A stretch of DNA of 64,000 nucleotides from Fidelibacterota bacterium (GCA_029936965.1 JAPYRG010000007.1:41297-105296), one strand, 5' to 3'; numbered from the stretch's first letter, positions 18,324 to 28,442 are shown. A program made the numbers and translations. The notes: generated by a model not told the origin, from the letters alone.

Positions 18324-21300
18324 TTTATCACCGCAAGTTTACCAGTGAATTCTTGATCATTTGAGATTACATGAAAGATATATACCCCAAAAGAAACTTC
18401 CTGGTTATTATAGGTTCGTAAGTCCCAAGCTTCAATACTAGGCCCCCTATATCCAGGACTGTTCACATCATGTTTAATTACCTGCACTAATTCACCAGCC
18501 GTATTGAAAATTCTTATCAAACAATTTTCAGGAAGACCTATAAATTGCACTTCTCTAATAAATGCTATATGTTCGTATACAGATGTAGCATTATATGGAT
18601 TTGGAACTACCAGTATTTCATCGAGATCACCCTTACTTATTGTATAATCATCAGCAGTTGTTTCTATGGTATAGGTATCTCTACCAGCTAATAATGGATT
18701 ACGGAAATATACTTTCAATTCATCACCATCTTTGAAACGAGAATAGTTCTTATTGAATTGTAGCATCCAACCAATGTTGGTATTACTATACCAATCTGTT
18801 AGTCCTACACCAGTATAATCTTGATATAAAGGCATAACAAAGAAGTTCTTAGTGAACTTATAATGCCCAGGATTTTCGGCGTCTTCCTCATATATTGGTT
18901 TTGACCCTGCTGCCATATAAATAACTGCATCAATTTGTTTATTATCTTCAGTAGACCAAACTTCAAATGGGATTTCAACAGTTTCTATAGTAGTAAGCTG
19001 TGAATTGAAGTATGTGGCAACTGATCCACCGGATGTAAAACGAAATTCAATATCTTTCTGTAACAAGTCTGCTTCTGGTCTTTCAGATGGTTTCGGATCA
19101 AGAGGTGTAGTTTCTACAAAACCAGCCCATGTGCCATCATTTGAATTTGGATTAATCCCTCCAAATGATAATGAAGTTGAAGTATCTTGATTTACAGTTT
19201 GTTTTACGGAATCATAGGTAGATATATTCCATGAGGCAGTTGTAAACATAGGTATAAACCCATCAACTAAATGCTTTAACTGCCCTGACTCTACATCAGT
19301 ATCATTTGCAATAACTGTATCACCTGTTGAAGTATTTATCATACTCCAAGAATTAATAGTTAACGTATCACCAATTGATCGCTCACCAAATATGACGTCA
19401 TAGTTATAACCTTTACTATTAAAATCTTTGGCTGATAAAGAATCGCCATGAAATTCAAGAGAAAATGCGTCAGTCGGGATCAAATGTAAAACAGCATCTG
19501 ATTCCCCAGAAGAATGGACTGCCATATCTGGGATAGAACCTTTGCTGTATCCAGCAGCTTTCTTTTGCGCAACAACTGCAACTGTATTATCATTATCACT
19601 ATAGAACGCATTTTTTGCTTTTGGGTTTTCCATAGGATCAATAGGCGCACCGGCCCAATCATCAACACCATCATAAGCCGAAACAGCATACCAGTATTCA
19701 TAGCCGTTTATAATATTATTATCAACAAAGGAATATTTTATGCCAGAATTAGAACCTAGATTATAATAAATGAGAGGATCAGTCATTACATATGGCCCAC
19801 TTTGATTATCATCGTAGTCATATATGGATAATGGTTTATAGAAGTCTGTTGGGTCTCCATTCACATCAGTAATAACAGTTCCCCAAGTATTTCCTCTATC
19901 TGTGCTGCGATATACTCGATATCCTTGAAATGCATTATTACCTGTGACTGGATCAATGGAAAATTCACTACGGTTATCCCACACAAGAACAACCCGTCCT
20001 TCATCAACTGCAGTTTTGACAATTGGTTGATCTGGTGGCTTTGGAGTAGCACAATTATTATTATAAAGTGATTGAAATAGCTTTGCATTTCGAGTTAAAT
20101 CAGTTTCATTTATTCCAACAAAATCTGCAAATGTAAATATTACTTGTTCACCAGGCGCAACCGTCATTGGTCCACCTGCAATTACCCAAGTAATATCCGG
20201 ACCATAACTATATGATTTTTGAAAAATATCAGATGGATGTGGCTCAGTATTTTGTGGGGTTTGAATTCCATGACGCATCTGTTCATTGTATGCTTGAGCA
20301 TCACTCTGGGAATCTTGACTGTATTCAAATGTATAAAAAGTGCTTATACCATATGTTGAATCAGTCCCATCACTATTGTATTTTGTTAAATCAAGAAACT
20401 TTGCACCAACCCATCCAACGCCAGATGTGAGATATCCTTCTGTTGCATCATCTGCATCATATACAATAGCAAAGTTCTCTAAGAGATGAGCATCAGACGT
20501 GTCCACTAATTTTTCAGCTATAAGAGAATCGTTTTCAGTAATTAATAGAGCCATATCATCTGTCCATTCCGCTCCTCCTTGCTCTGGTGCGTCTGGATCT
20601 CCAGCAATACCCATATATAAATCTTTAAGGGTGTCTTTACCAACATTGGTCATTTTTTGGATAAATATTAGACCATCATTTCCAAATGTACTGGAATAAT
20701 TCAAAACCCAAACATCAAATCGAACATTTAATGGTCCAACACCTTGATTACTTTCAAAAGTATTACCTTCTTGTGGATCGTTATCGGTCACTACGAAATA
20801 TGCTTCACGATCAGCTTGAACGCCTATTCCACAAGGAGCATCAGGAAATCCATCTGGTCCAAGTTCAGGCTCAATTCCTGGGAAATATAATGTATCTGAA
20901 GAGCCATCAGCATTAAATATGATTGATTCAAAAGTTCCTGTAGGATCTGACTCTCTTGGCCAAAGTGCAGGCCATGATTCTGAAACATCGCTGAAAGCTA
21001 TTCCTACATTATTATCTGTATCTGAATAACCAGCATCATATCCTGGCAATGGTTCAAATTCCTCTTCGTGATCACGAACACTTCCGCGCACACCAACGGA
21101 AACGGAAGGTAAACCATCAATCAATGCACCAACCATAGGAGATTGTGTCCAATAATATGTGCAACAACCTGTTTTTGCCATGCTTCCTGCAGGAAACTCA
21201 TGGTTTAATCCCCATCTATCATACCCATAAATTGCTGCATTTGACATGCGCAAAACCATGTTTCCTTTATCCAATACAGATAACTTACGATCAGCATAAC

Positions 21301-21454
21301 CCATTATTTTATTCAATCGTTCTGGAATTCTACCCTTAGCAGGCGCTACGTAATAATCATAGTAATCTCTTTTAGAAATATTTGGTATTTCCTCAGAATA
21401 GATATTACTTGATAATAGAAAAGAGGTAAGAACTAAAATTTTATATTTCTTCAT
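18320..21454 (-). CDS. Large secreted protein with C-terminal sorting-type domain
   Basis: A 1044-residue protein with a signal peptide (MKKYKILVLTSFLLSSNIYS). The middle has a fibronectin-III-like part (about residues 470-640, DEGRVVLVWDNRS then GYRVYRSTDRG). The last about 90 residues (NPYNATSVYE, RIFNTAGELVQVI, WDLRTYNNQEVSFGVYIFHV, FTGKLAVIK) form the FlgD-like/type IX sorting domain pattern. Two cysteines stand together at GCCTYYW (about residue 97). No catalytic motif was recognised. It lies 2 nt after the TonB receptor and overlaps the PorV gene, so the three probably form one surface system; the substrate is unknown. Confidence 0.75.
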   Translation of the reverse strand: MKKYKILVLTSFLLSSNIYSEEIPNISKRDYYDYYVAPAKGRIPERLNKIMGYADRKLSVLDKGNMVLRMSNAAIYGYDRWGLNHEFPAGSMAKTGCCTYYWTQSPMVGALIDGLPSVSVGVRGSVRDHEEEFEPLPGYDAGYSDTDNNVGIAFSDVSESWPALWPRESDPTGTFESIIFNADGSSDTLYFPGIEPELGPDGFPDAPCGIGVQADREAYFVVTDNDPQEGNTFESNQGVGPLNVRFDVWVLNYSSTFGNDGLIFIQKMTNVGKDTLKDLYMGIAGDPDAPEQGGAEWTDDMALLITENDSLIAEKLVDTSDAHLLENFAIVYDADDATEGYLTSGVGWVGAKFLDLTKYNSDGTDSTYGISTFYTFEYSQDSQSDAQAYNEQMRHGIQTPQNTEPHPSDIFQKSYSYGPDITWVIAGGPMTVAPGEQVIFTFADFVGINETDLTRNAKLFQSLYNNNCATPKPPDQPIVKTAVDEGRVVLVWDNRSEFSIDPVTGNNAFQGYRVYRSTDRGNTWGTVITDVNGDPTDFYKPLSIYDYDDNQSGPYVMTDPLIYYNLGSNSGIKYSFVDNNIINGYEYWYAVSAYDGVDDWAGAPIDPMENPKAKNAFYSDNDNTVAVVAQKKAAGYSKGSIPDMAVHSSGESDAVLHLIPTDAFSLEFHGDSLSAKDFNSKGYNYDVIFGERSIGDTLTINSWSMINTSTGDTVIANDTDVESGQLKHLVDGFIPMFTTASWNISTYDSVKQTVNQDTSTSLSFGGINPNSNDGTWAGFVETTPLDPKPSERPEADLLQKDIEFRFTSGGSVATYFNSQLTTIETVEIPFEVWSTEDNKQIDAVIYMAAGSKPIYEEDAENPGHYKFTKNFFVMPLYQDYTGVGLTDWYSNTNIGWMLQFNKNYSRFKDGDELKVYFRNPLLAGRDTYTIETTADDYTISKGDLDEILVVPNPYNATSVYEHIAFIREVQFIGLPENCLIRIFNTAGELVQVIKHDVNSPGYRGPSIEAWDLRTYNNQEVSFGVYIFHVISNDQEFTGKLAVIK

Positions 21455-21456
21455 GA

Positions 21457-24400
21457 TTATAGCCTCACTGTAATGCCAAGTTCAATATGTCTTGGCGCTT
21501 GCCAATAGTATGGACGATGCATCCACATTGGAGATGTATTTGGATTCGTTGATTCTGAGGGTGTCCCGGTATCAGTAAAAACATTATAAATATTTGTTCT
21601 ATCTAGCAAGTTATCAATGTCTGCATAAATCCTTAAATTGGCTGATTTGAGGGACACATCATAATATACTCTCATATTAACCACTGAAGTACTTGGCATT
21701 CTAGCTGAATAAGGATCATCCACTGGTCTTCCTCTAGCATCAGATGGAGTATAGGGTAAGCCACTTCCATAATTTCCGATTAGATTTAATCCAAACCCTT
21801 TTGGATGTTGATAATCAATCCCATAGTTAACCACATGCGTTTGATCCCATGACATATTAAATGTTCGATTATAGTCTCTCCAACCATAAACTGATGCTAG
21901 GTACGCTACATCCCAATGAAAAAACTCATTTGGAGCACTACCCTCTGCTTTAGAAAGAGTATAATTCATATACCAGGCTAGATTGTTTTTAAAATTCTTT
22001 CTTAATTCAAGTTCAAACCCTCTTACATTTGCGTAATCATGATTTTCATATAATGAGTATTGTGCAGGGTCTGCATCATAAATAGTTGCGGAAATAAGAT
22101 CATAAATATCCTTGTAATAAACTGTCATGCTCAAAATATAGGTTTCAGCAATAAACGATCTAAACCCAAATTCATACTGAACAGTTTTTTCTGGACGAAC
22201 ATTTGGACTTCCAATTGCTGGTATATAAAAATCCGCAGTATTTACTGGAAAAGGTGAATAAGAATTTCCAAAGTTGAAGTTGTCCACATTAATACCAGTT
22301 AAGCCTGGGGCTAAACCACTAGCACCATTTGAATTAGTATACGCGTATGCGCTGCTCAAGTTTGGATAATCAAAAAATTGTCCATAGCTGGCATGAAATG
22401 CTATATTATCAGTAATTGGATAACCAAACCCTATTCTTGGACTCCATTTTTTCTTGTAGCTAGCCCATTTAGCTGGCTCAAAAATATAATTTCCATCACT
22501 ATCAGTAGCAGGGATTCCTTCATCATCAAGGGAAGCATAACCCCAATCAGCTTGTTGCATTTGTTGTTCATTTAATTGGCTAAGATCAGATGGTTCATAT
22601 GCTTGACCATCATATTCATATAATAATTTCCTGCTTGGATCCGGATACCGTGAGTTTGGATCCAGTGCATCATAACGCAATCCAACATTAATTATAAATT
22701 CTTTGTACTCCATCTTATCTTGTATGTAAAAAGATGCTTCTTCAGGTTCAAACTCGTACATAACCCAGCTTGGATCAGAAGTATTACCAAAAGGACCACC
22801 ACCTATATTTCCACCTGAAAAATTTGAAATTTTATGCTTTTTACTATCAAAACCACTTTTAATTTGATGTACATCATTTAATTGCCAGGTAAGCTCTGCT
22901 CCATATTCGTTATAGCTGGTACCATACCATTGATAATCATGATATGTGGAATATCCATCTCTTATTGTGTCGCCAAAGAAGTTAACTACTGGATAACTTC
23001 CATAAAATTCATAGTTGGAGGTGCCGTTATAGGCATCACCTTCTCTAAGTCTTGGATCTACACCAACACTATAAGAGCCATCACTATCAACATCAATGTA
23101 TGGTTCAGCATCAGGCATGCCATCGCCATTTGCATCCATTAAAATTGTCCAACTACCATCACCATTCCAATCATTATAGTACTCTCCATCATCCCATGTC
23201 CCATTACCATTACTGTCTTTCCAATATTCAGCAGCACCAAATGGACTGTATTGCCCATCGCCATTCCAATCAGCATAAGGTTCAGCATAATAACTAAACC
23301 AATTCATGTTCTCACCAGCAATCACTGTTCCTGGTATATAATCTCCCCAATCAGATGGTATTGCAACTTCCTCGCCCCAAAGTTGATGTTGTTTATTTAA
23401 TAGTGGCTTATATCCATTGTGACGATCCCGTGAGTAATTCTGCGCTTTTACAGTTAAAGAAATTTTATCACTTATTGCATAATTTAATTTGAAATTAGTT
23501 TGTGCTGTCGTTCCTAAGGATGTAGAGTAGCGGTCCGGAAGTTGTCTATAAGACATACTAAAACCCATTGCTTCGGACTGATAATAATTTGATCCTAAAG
23601 TAATCTTTGCATTTTTGATTGGTTTAATAACTAATTTTCCTGTCACTCTTTGATAATCATTAAAAGTACCTGTTTCTTCCCATGCACCTTTTGTTAATTT
23701 TACAGTGTCAATTGTTCCATTAGCGGTTATATCTGCCATTGCATACGTGTCTTCTCCATCATCATAAACCCCATCACCATCTATATCAACCGTTAACACA
23801 TCACGAGGGAGTTGATTTTTCCATAGATTCCCTCTTGATTTATTAAAATCAGCAGTAAAATTAAAATTTGCAATTTCACCCATTCCTGGAATAACTGGAC
23901 CACTTACATTTATTATATTCCTACTTGTCCCCCAATTATTTTTATTACCTCCAAATCCATCTGTGGCCGTTGTTACGCCCGCATGGTAGTTCGGGCTTCC
24001 TTCCTTTGTCACAATATTTACGATACCGCTCATTGCTTTACCGTATTCTGCATTAAATGCTCCTGTAATCAATGACAATTCTGATATGGCATCTTTTGCT
24101 ATATCCATGCTCATTCCACCATAAAGAGCATTTTCAATTAGGAATCCATCTACTAAATATGATATTTCCCCAGTACGTCCTCCACGTAGATGTATACCAC
24201 CATCAGCATTGTTGTTCTCAACAACACCAGCCATAGTTGTCATAATTTCATCAAAAGAATTTACAGGCATATTTACTATATCTTTATCTTCAATAGTAGT
24301 TGTGGAAGCAGTTTGATCTCTAACAATTGGAGGTCTTTGTGCTTGTACAATCACCTCTTCTCCTTCAACAACAGAAACTTCCAGTGTAAAATTAACTATG

Positions 24401-24681
24401 GTAGTATGATCTGCATTAACACGAGTATCTGTAACGTTAATTGTTTTATATCCAATATATGATGCGGTTATTGTATATGATGCTGCAGGAACATTTAAAA
24501 TGATATAATTTCCATCGGTATTAGATGCGCTACCCATGGATGTTCCTTTTAGTAAAATATTAACTCCAGAAAGCACTTCGCCAGTTTCGGAATTGGTAAC
24601 TTTCCCAACTATTTTACCAGTATCACCTGCAAATAATAGAGAAAAACAAAGGAATAAAGGATAATATAATTTTATATTCAT
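21457..24681 (-). CDS. TonB-dependent outer membrane receptor with calcium-loop-like repeats
   Basis: A 1074-residue protein: signal peptide (about 1-19), carboxypeptidase-regulatory-like domain (about 22-112, GKVTNSETGEVLSGVNILL), plug domain (about 120-235, DGGIHLRGGRTGEISYLVDG, GAFNAEYGKAMSGIVNIVTK) and a 22-strand-type barrel ending HIELGITVRL. Inside a region expected to be extracellular are Asp/Gly-rich loops of the dockerin/thrombospondin-3 calcium type: DIDGDGVYDDGED (about 297) and a run at about 469-547 including DWNGDGQYS, DSNGNGTWDDGE, DWNGDGSWT, DANGDGMPD and DVDSDGSYS. First gene of the TonB/secreted/PorV set; AAAGGA ribosome site. Substrate unknown. No TonB-partner SusD-like gene is next to it. 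Confidence 0.92.
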   Translation of the reverse strand: MNIKLYYPLFLCFSLLFAGDTGKIVGKVTNSETGEVLSGVNILLKGTSMGSASNTDGNYIILNVPAASYTITASYIGYKTINVTDTRVNADHTTIVNFTLEVSVVEGEEVIVQAQRPPIVRDQTASTTTIEDKDIVNMPVNSFDEIMTTMAGVVENNNADGGIHLRGGRTGEISYLVDGFLIENALYGGMSMDIAKDAISELSLITGAFNAEYGKAMSGIVNIVTKEGSPNYHAGVTTATDGFGGNKNNWGTSRNIINVSGPVIPGMGEIANFNFTADFNKSRGNLWKNQLPRDVLTVDIDGDGVYDDGEDTYAMADITANGTIDTVKLTKGAWEETGTFNDYQRVTGKLVIKPIKNAKITLGSNYYQSEAMGFSMSYRQLPDRYSTSLGTTAQTNFKLNYAISDKISLTVKAQNYSRDRHNGYKPLLNKQHQLWGEEVAIPSDWGDYIPGTVIAGENMNWFSYYAEPYADWNGDGQYSPFGAAEYWKDSNGNGTWDDGEYYNDWNGDGSWTILMDANGDGMPDAEPYIDVDSDGSYSVGVDPRLREGDAYNGTSNYEFYGSYPVVNFFGDTIRDGYSTYHDYQWYGTSYNEYGAELTWQLNDVHQIKSGFDSKKHKISNFSGGNIGGGPFGNTSDPSWVMYEFEPEEASFYIQDKMEYKEFIINVGLRYDALDPNSRYPDPSRKLLYEYDGQAYEPSDLSQLNEQQMQQADWGYASLDDEGIPATDSDGNYIFEPAKWASYKKKWSPRIGFGYPITDNIAFHASYGQFFDYPNLSSAYAYTNSNGASGLAPGLTGINVDNFNFGNSYSPFPVNTADFYIPAIGSPNVRPEKTVQYEFGFRSFIAETYILSMTVYYKDIYDLISATIYDADPAQYSLYENHDYANVRGFELELRKNFKNNLAWYMNYTLSKAEGSAPNEFFHWDVAYLASVYGWRDYNRTFNMSWDQTHVVNYGIDYQHPKGFGLNLIGNYGSGLPYTPSDARGRPVDDPYSARMPSTSVVNMRVYYDVSLKSANLRIYADIDNLLDRTNIYNVFTDTGTPSESTNPNTSPMWMHRPYYWQAPRHIELGITVRL

Positions 24682-24754
24682 AGTCTTGTTCCTTTCAACT
24701 ATTAAAAAAAGGTTTGAGATAATTTAGTTAAATTTAATAATTACAGGGGACAAT

Positions 24755-24827
24755 AAATAATTTTGAATATAAAACATTCACATTGAGGATAAGGCGCTCT
24801 TGATGTAATTTATATTCAAAATTATTT
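24755..24827. repeat. Perfect 19-bp inverted repeat in divergent promoter region
   Basis: Left arm AAATAATTTTGAATATAAA (24755-24773) and its exact reverse complement (24809-24827) are separated by 35 nt. They lie in the 159-nt gap between the divergent TonB receptor and HD-GYP genes. Each arm carries TAATTTTG, matching the Bacteroidota -7 promoter element TAnnTTTG. On the minus strand a TTTG (24848-24845) lies 20 nt upstream of that element, close to the Bacteroidota -33/-7 layout; on the plus strand only TTTA is found at a similar distance. The arms may therefore be paired divergent promoters, a dual operator, or a long hairpin in the HD-GYP leader. The right arm ends 13 nt before the HD-GYP start codon. 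Confidence 0.8.
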
Positions 24828-24840
24828 CTAGGAAAAATAG

Positions 24841-26550
24841 ATGTCAAAGAATCATAGAATAGATAAAAAACAGAAGGTATTATTTTCTCAAGTAGAGATA
24901 AATAAAATGCTTGAGTCTGTACCTTCAAATATTCGCAGTTATATTGATAGCTTACAGAATCAAATATCAAATATGTCTGCTATTGGCTTAGCTCTTTCAA
25001 AAGAGAGAGATATGGATAAATTGTTGGAAATGATTTTACTTGAAGCAAAAAGGATTTCTAATGCTGATGGAGGGACATTATATATGATGACAGATGACCA
25101 TAGGCTAAGATTCTCTATTATGATTACAGATTCACTTGATGTTCATATGGGTGGAACATCTGGAAAAGATATTCCATTTTATCCTATCAAATTATATAAT
25201 AATGATGGAAAACCTAATGAAAACATGATTGCCGCAAATGCAGGTATAAATGGTAAAACAATTAATATACCTGATGCATATAAAGCAAAAGGTTTTGATT
25301 TTTCTGGAACAAAAGCTTTTGATGAAAAAACAGGTTATCGATCAAAGTCTTTTCTAACGGTACCATTAAAAAATCATGAAGAAGAAATAATTGGTGTGCT
25401 TCAATTATTAAATGCTCAAGATATAAAATCAAAAAAAGTAATTTCTTTTTCCCAGAGAGTACAAGAAAGTGTGGAAGCTCTTTCAAGTCAAGCTGCAGTA
25501 GCAATTACTAATAAAAATTTAATTAAAGATCTAGAAGTATTATTTGAATCATTTATTAAGTTAATTGCTTCAGCAATTGATGCAAAGTCTCCTTATACGG
25601 GAGGTCACTGCTCACGCGTACCAGAGATAACCATGATGCTTGCTGAATCGGTCAATGATATTAATGAAGGACCCTTTGCTGGAATTCAATTCTCAGATAA
25701 AGAAATGTATGAATTAAAAATTGCAGCGTGGCTTCATGATTGTGGAAAAGTAGCTACTCCAGAGTATGTTGTTGATAAGAGTACAAAATTGGAGACTATC
25801 TATGATAGAATCCACACTGTAGTAACTCGGTTTGAAGTAATTAAAAGGGATGAAGAAATAAAATTTCTAAAAAAACAATTATCTATACAAAAGAATAGTT
25901 CTTTATCTGATATGGATAAAAAAGAAGCTATAAAAAAAGCGAGAGTTCTTTATTTGAAAAAAATCAAACAATTAGGGGAAGATAAAACTTTTATTGAAGA
26001 GTCAAATTTTGGTGGAGAATTCATGTCTCAAGATCGAAAAGATAGAGTTAATAAAATTGCCTCATATCGTTATAAAGATAATGGAAGCGCAAAGTCATTT
26101 TTAAGTGATAATGAAGTTTATAATCTATGTATTAGTAGAGGAACGTTAACTCCAGAGGAAAGAAAAGTCATTAATGACCACATTGTAGTTACGATTGATA
26201 TGCTTGAACAGCTTCCCTATCCTAAGCATTTAAGAAATGTTCCTGAATTTGCAGGAGGACACCATGAAAAACTTGATGGTACTGGTTATCCAAAAGGATT
26301 AAATCATGCTGAGATGTCTGTCCAAGCAAAAATTATGGCAATCGCTGATATTTTTGAAGCTTTAACTGCAAGAGATAGGCCATATAAAAAAGGTAAAACT
26401 TTGAGTCAAGCAATGCGAATACTGGGCTTTATGAAAAACGATGCTCATATTGATACAGAATTGTTTGATGTTTTTGTAAAAGAGAAGATTTATCTCAAAT
26501 ATGCACAGGAATTCTTAGATCCAGAACAAATTGACGAAGTTAAAGATTAG
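24841..26550 (+). CDS. GAF-HD-GYP signalling protein (probable cyclic-di-GMP phosphodiesterase)
   Basis: A 569-residue soluble protein. A GAF sensor domain spans about residues 58-225. The HD-GYP domain follows: GGHCSRV (254), LHDCGK (298), HHEKLDGTGYP (474), DIFEALTARDRPYKK (503). HD-GYP enzymes hydrolyse cyclic di-GMP using these metal ligands. Between the HD half and the GYP half there is a charged insertion of roughly 100 residues (about 325-430) longer than in minimal HD-GYP domains. There is no receiver domain and no membrane segment, so the signal is probably sensed by GAF in the cytoplasm. It is divergent from the TonB receptor and shares its upstream palindrome. Confidence 0.9.
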   Translation: MSKNHRIDKKQKVLFSQVEINKMLESVPSNIRSYIDSLQNQISNMSAIGLALSKERDMDKLLEMILLEAKRISNADGGTLYMMTDDHRLRFSIMITDSLDVHMGGTSGKDIPFYPIKLYNNDGKPNENMIAANAGINGKTINIPDAYKAKGFDFSGTKAFDEKTGYRSKSFLTVPLKNHEEEIIGVLQLLNAQDIKSKKVISFSQRVQESVEALSSQAAVAITNKNLIKDLEVLFESFIKLIASAIDAKSPYTGGHCSRVPEITMMLAESVNDINEGPFAGIQFSDKEMYELKIAAWLHDCGKVATPEYVVDKSTKLETIYDRIHTVVTRFEVIKRDEEIKFLKKQLSIQKNSSLSDMDKKEAIKKARVLYLKKIKQLGEDKTFIEESNFGGEFMSQDRKDRVNKIASYRYKDNGSAKSFLSDNEVYNLCISRGTLTPEERKVINDHIVVTIDMLEQLPYPKHLRNVPEFAGGHHEKLDGTGYPKGLNHAEMSVQAKIMAIADIFEALTARDRPYKKGKTLSQAMRILGFMKNDAHIDTELFDVFVKEKIYLKYAQEFLDPEQIDEVKD

Positions 26551-26587
26551 TATTTAATTAATTGTTATTACTATGATTTAATATATA

Positions 26588-28390
26588 ATGACTATTGATA
26601 TCTTTATTGTTTTATTTATTATTCTATTGGCATTCATTTTATTTGTTAGTGAGTTATTACCAATGGATGTTGTTGCATTAACAGTATTAAGTTTACTTTT
26701 AATAACTGGACAACTAAATCCCAGTCAGGGAATTTCGGGTTTTTCTAATCCTGCAGTAATAACTATTGCTATTCTATTTATATTAAGCCATGCATTACAA
26801 AAATCAGGAGTTTTAGAATATTTAGTGATTAGAATAAATCGGCTTGTTAGCAAATCATTAATTGGCGGGTTGTCGGTTTATTTAATATCTATTGCATTTT
26901 TATCAGCCTTAATAAATAATACTGCAATTGTAGCTATATTTATGCCAGTAACAATTCGAATGGCTGAAAAGTATCAAATAAGTCCATCAAAAGTTTTAAT
27001 GCCATTGAGTTTCTCAGCTATATTAGGAGGAACTTTGACATTAGTTGGTACATCAACAAATTTAATTGTTAACTCAATTTATATTAATAGTGGTGATTAT
27101 ACCCCATTAGGTATGTTTGAATTTTCAAAGTATGGAATTTTCATATTAGTTATTGGATTAATTTATATAATCTTTATCGCTTATCGATTTCTTCCATCAA
27201 GAACAGTTACCTCTAGCTTAACTAAGAGCTATCATATGGGTGGATATTTAACGGAGTTCAAAATTGGTAAAGGCTCACCTTTAATAGGAGTTACTACTCT
27301 GGATAGAGGTATTAATAGAAATTATGATATTACAATTTTAGGTATTCAAAGAGGGAAGAAGCTTCTTTCAAAAAATTTAAGAGAAACGCCTTTAAAAGAA
27401 GATGATATATTACTAGTTCGAGGTTCAGTGGAAAATTTCTTTCGCATGAAAGAAGTCGAACATGTCTTTATGTTGACCGATGAAAAGTTGAATCAGGAAG
27501 AATTAATTAAAGAAGAAAACTTGCTCGTTGAGTGTTTAGTAACTAATCAGTCTGATTTAATTGGCAAATCATTAAAGGATACTAACTTTCGCCGAAGATT
27601 TGGAAGTTTTGTTTTAGCCATAAGACGCGAGGGAGGTATTGTAAAAAAGAAGATAGCTCATGTAATCATTAGAGCTTTTGATACTTTGTTGATTTATGGA
27701 TCTAAAGAAAAAATTAATGAGATGCGGGATTCCGGCGGATTTATTTTATTAACACAATTAGATAGATCTCTTAGAAAACATCGTTTTTGGTGGTTAAGTA
27801 TTATTGTTATTGTAGGTGTGGTATTATTAGCAGCTTTATCCATTATGCCAATTTTAAAATCTGCAATTATTGGTTTAGCAATCATACTAATATTTAAAGT
27901 CATTTCACCTCTAGAAGCATATAGTTCCATTAATTGGCAGATTATCATTTTGATCGGCTGCCTCATCCCATTAGGAATTGCTATTGAGTCCAGCGGTACT
28001 GCAAAATTAATTGGAGACACTTTAATTAATTTATTAACAAACATACCTGTTGATAAGCAGGCAATTTTCTTATTAGCAATGATTTATTTGATATCAATGA
28101 TTTTAACAGAAGTTTCTTCAAATGCAGCAACAGCAATTATTATGACTCCAATAGCCATATCTGCTTCTACAAAACTTGGATTGGATCCAAGACCTTTTAT
28201 ATTTGCAATATGTTTTGCTGCCTCAGCTTCATTTATTACACCTATTGGTTATCAAACGAACTTAATGGTATATGGACCAGGTGGTTACAAATTTTCCGAT
28301 TATATAAAGATCGGTCTCCCTTTATCTATTACATTGTGGATTATGGCGATTCTATTGCTTCCAAAATTGTGGCCATTCAATCCAATATAA
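26588..28390 (+). CDS. SLC13/DASS-family anion transporter with two RCK_C-like domains
   Basis: A 600-residue inner-membrane protein. Membrane blocks at about 1-205 and 395-600 flank a soluble central part (about 215-385) with two TrkA-C/RCK_C-like repeats (IGKGSPLIGVTTLDRGI, DDILLVRG; LIGKSLKDTNFRRRFG, DTLLIYGS). The transport motifs are LINNTAIVAIFMPV with GTLTLVGTSTNLIV in the first half and SSNAATAIIMTPIA with TPIGYQTNLMV in the second. This layout is typical of the sulfate/dicarboxylate DASS subgroup; substrate not decidable from sequence. Confidence 0.9.
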   Translation: MTIDIFIVLFIILLAFILFVSELLPMDVVALTVLSLLLITGQLNPSQGISGFSNPAVITIAILFILSHALQKSGVLEYLVIRINRLVSKSLIGGLSVYLISIAFLSALINNTAIVAIFMPVTIRMAEKYQISPSKVLMPLSFSAILGGTLTLVGTSTNLIVNSIYINSGDYTPLGMFEFSKYGIFILVIGLIYIIFIAYRFLPSRTVTSSLTKSYHMGGYLTEFKIGKGSPLIGVTTLDRGINRNYDITILGIQRGKKLLSKNLRETPLKEDDILLVRGSVENFFRMKEVEHVFMLTDEKLNQEELIKEENLLVECLVTNQSDLIGKSLKDTNFRRRFGSFVLAIRREGGIVKKKIAHVIIRAFDTLLIYGSKEKINEMRDSGGFILLTQLDRSLRKHRFWWLSIIVIVGVVLLAALSIMPILKSAIIGLAIILIFKVISPLEAYSSINWQIIILIGCLIPLGIAIESSGTAKLIGDTLINLLTNIPVDKQAIFLLAMIYLISMILTEVSSNAATAIIMTPIAISASTKLGLDPRPFIFAICFAASASFITPIGYQTNLMVYGPGGYKFSDYIKIGLPLSITLWIMAILLLPKLWPFNPI

Positions 28391-28442
28391 TTATTGTTGT
28401 TTTTTCCTAGTTCCATAGAACATTGATCATAAATTCGTTGTA

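Noticed and set aside
22882..23297. Plus-strand His-rich reading frames opposite the TonB receptor
   Set aside because: The His/Gln-rich look comes from the reverse strand of Asp/Asn/Gly codons in the calcium-loop region.
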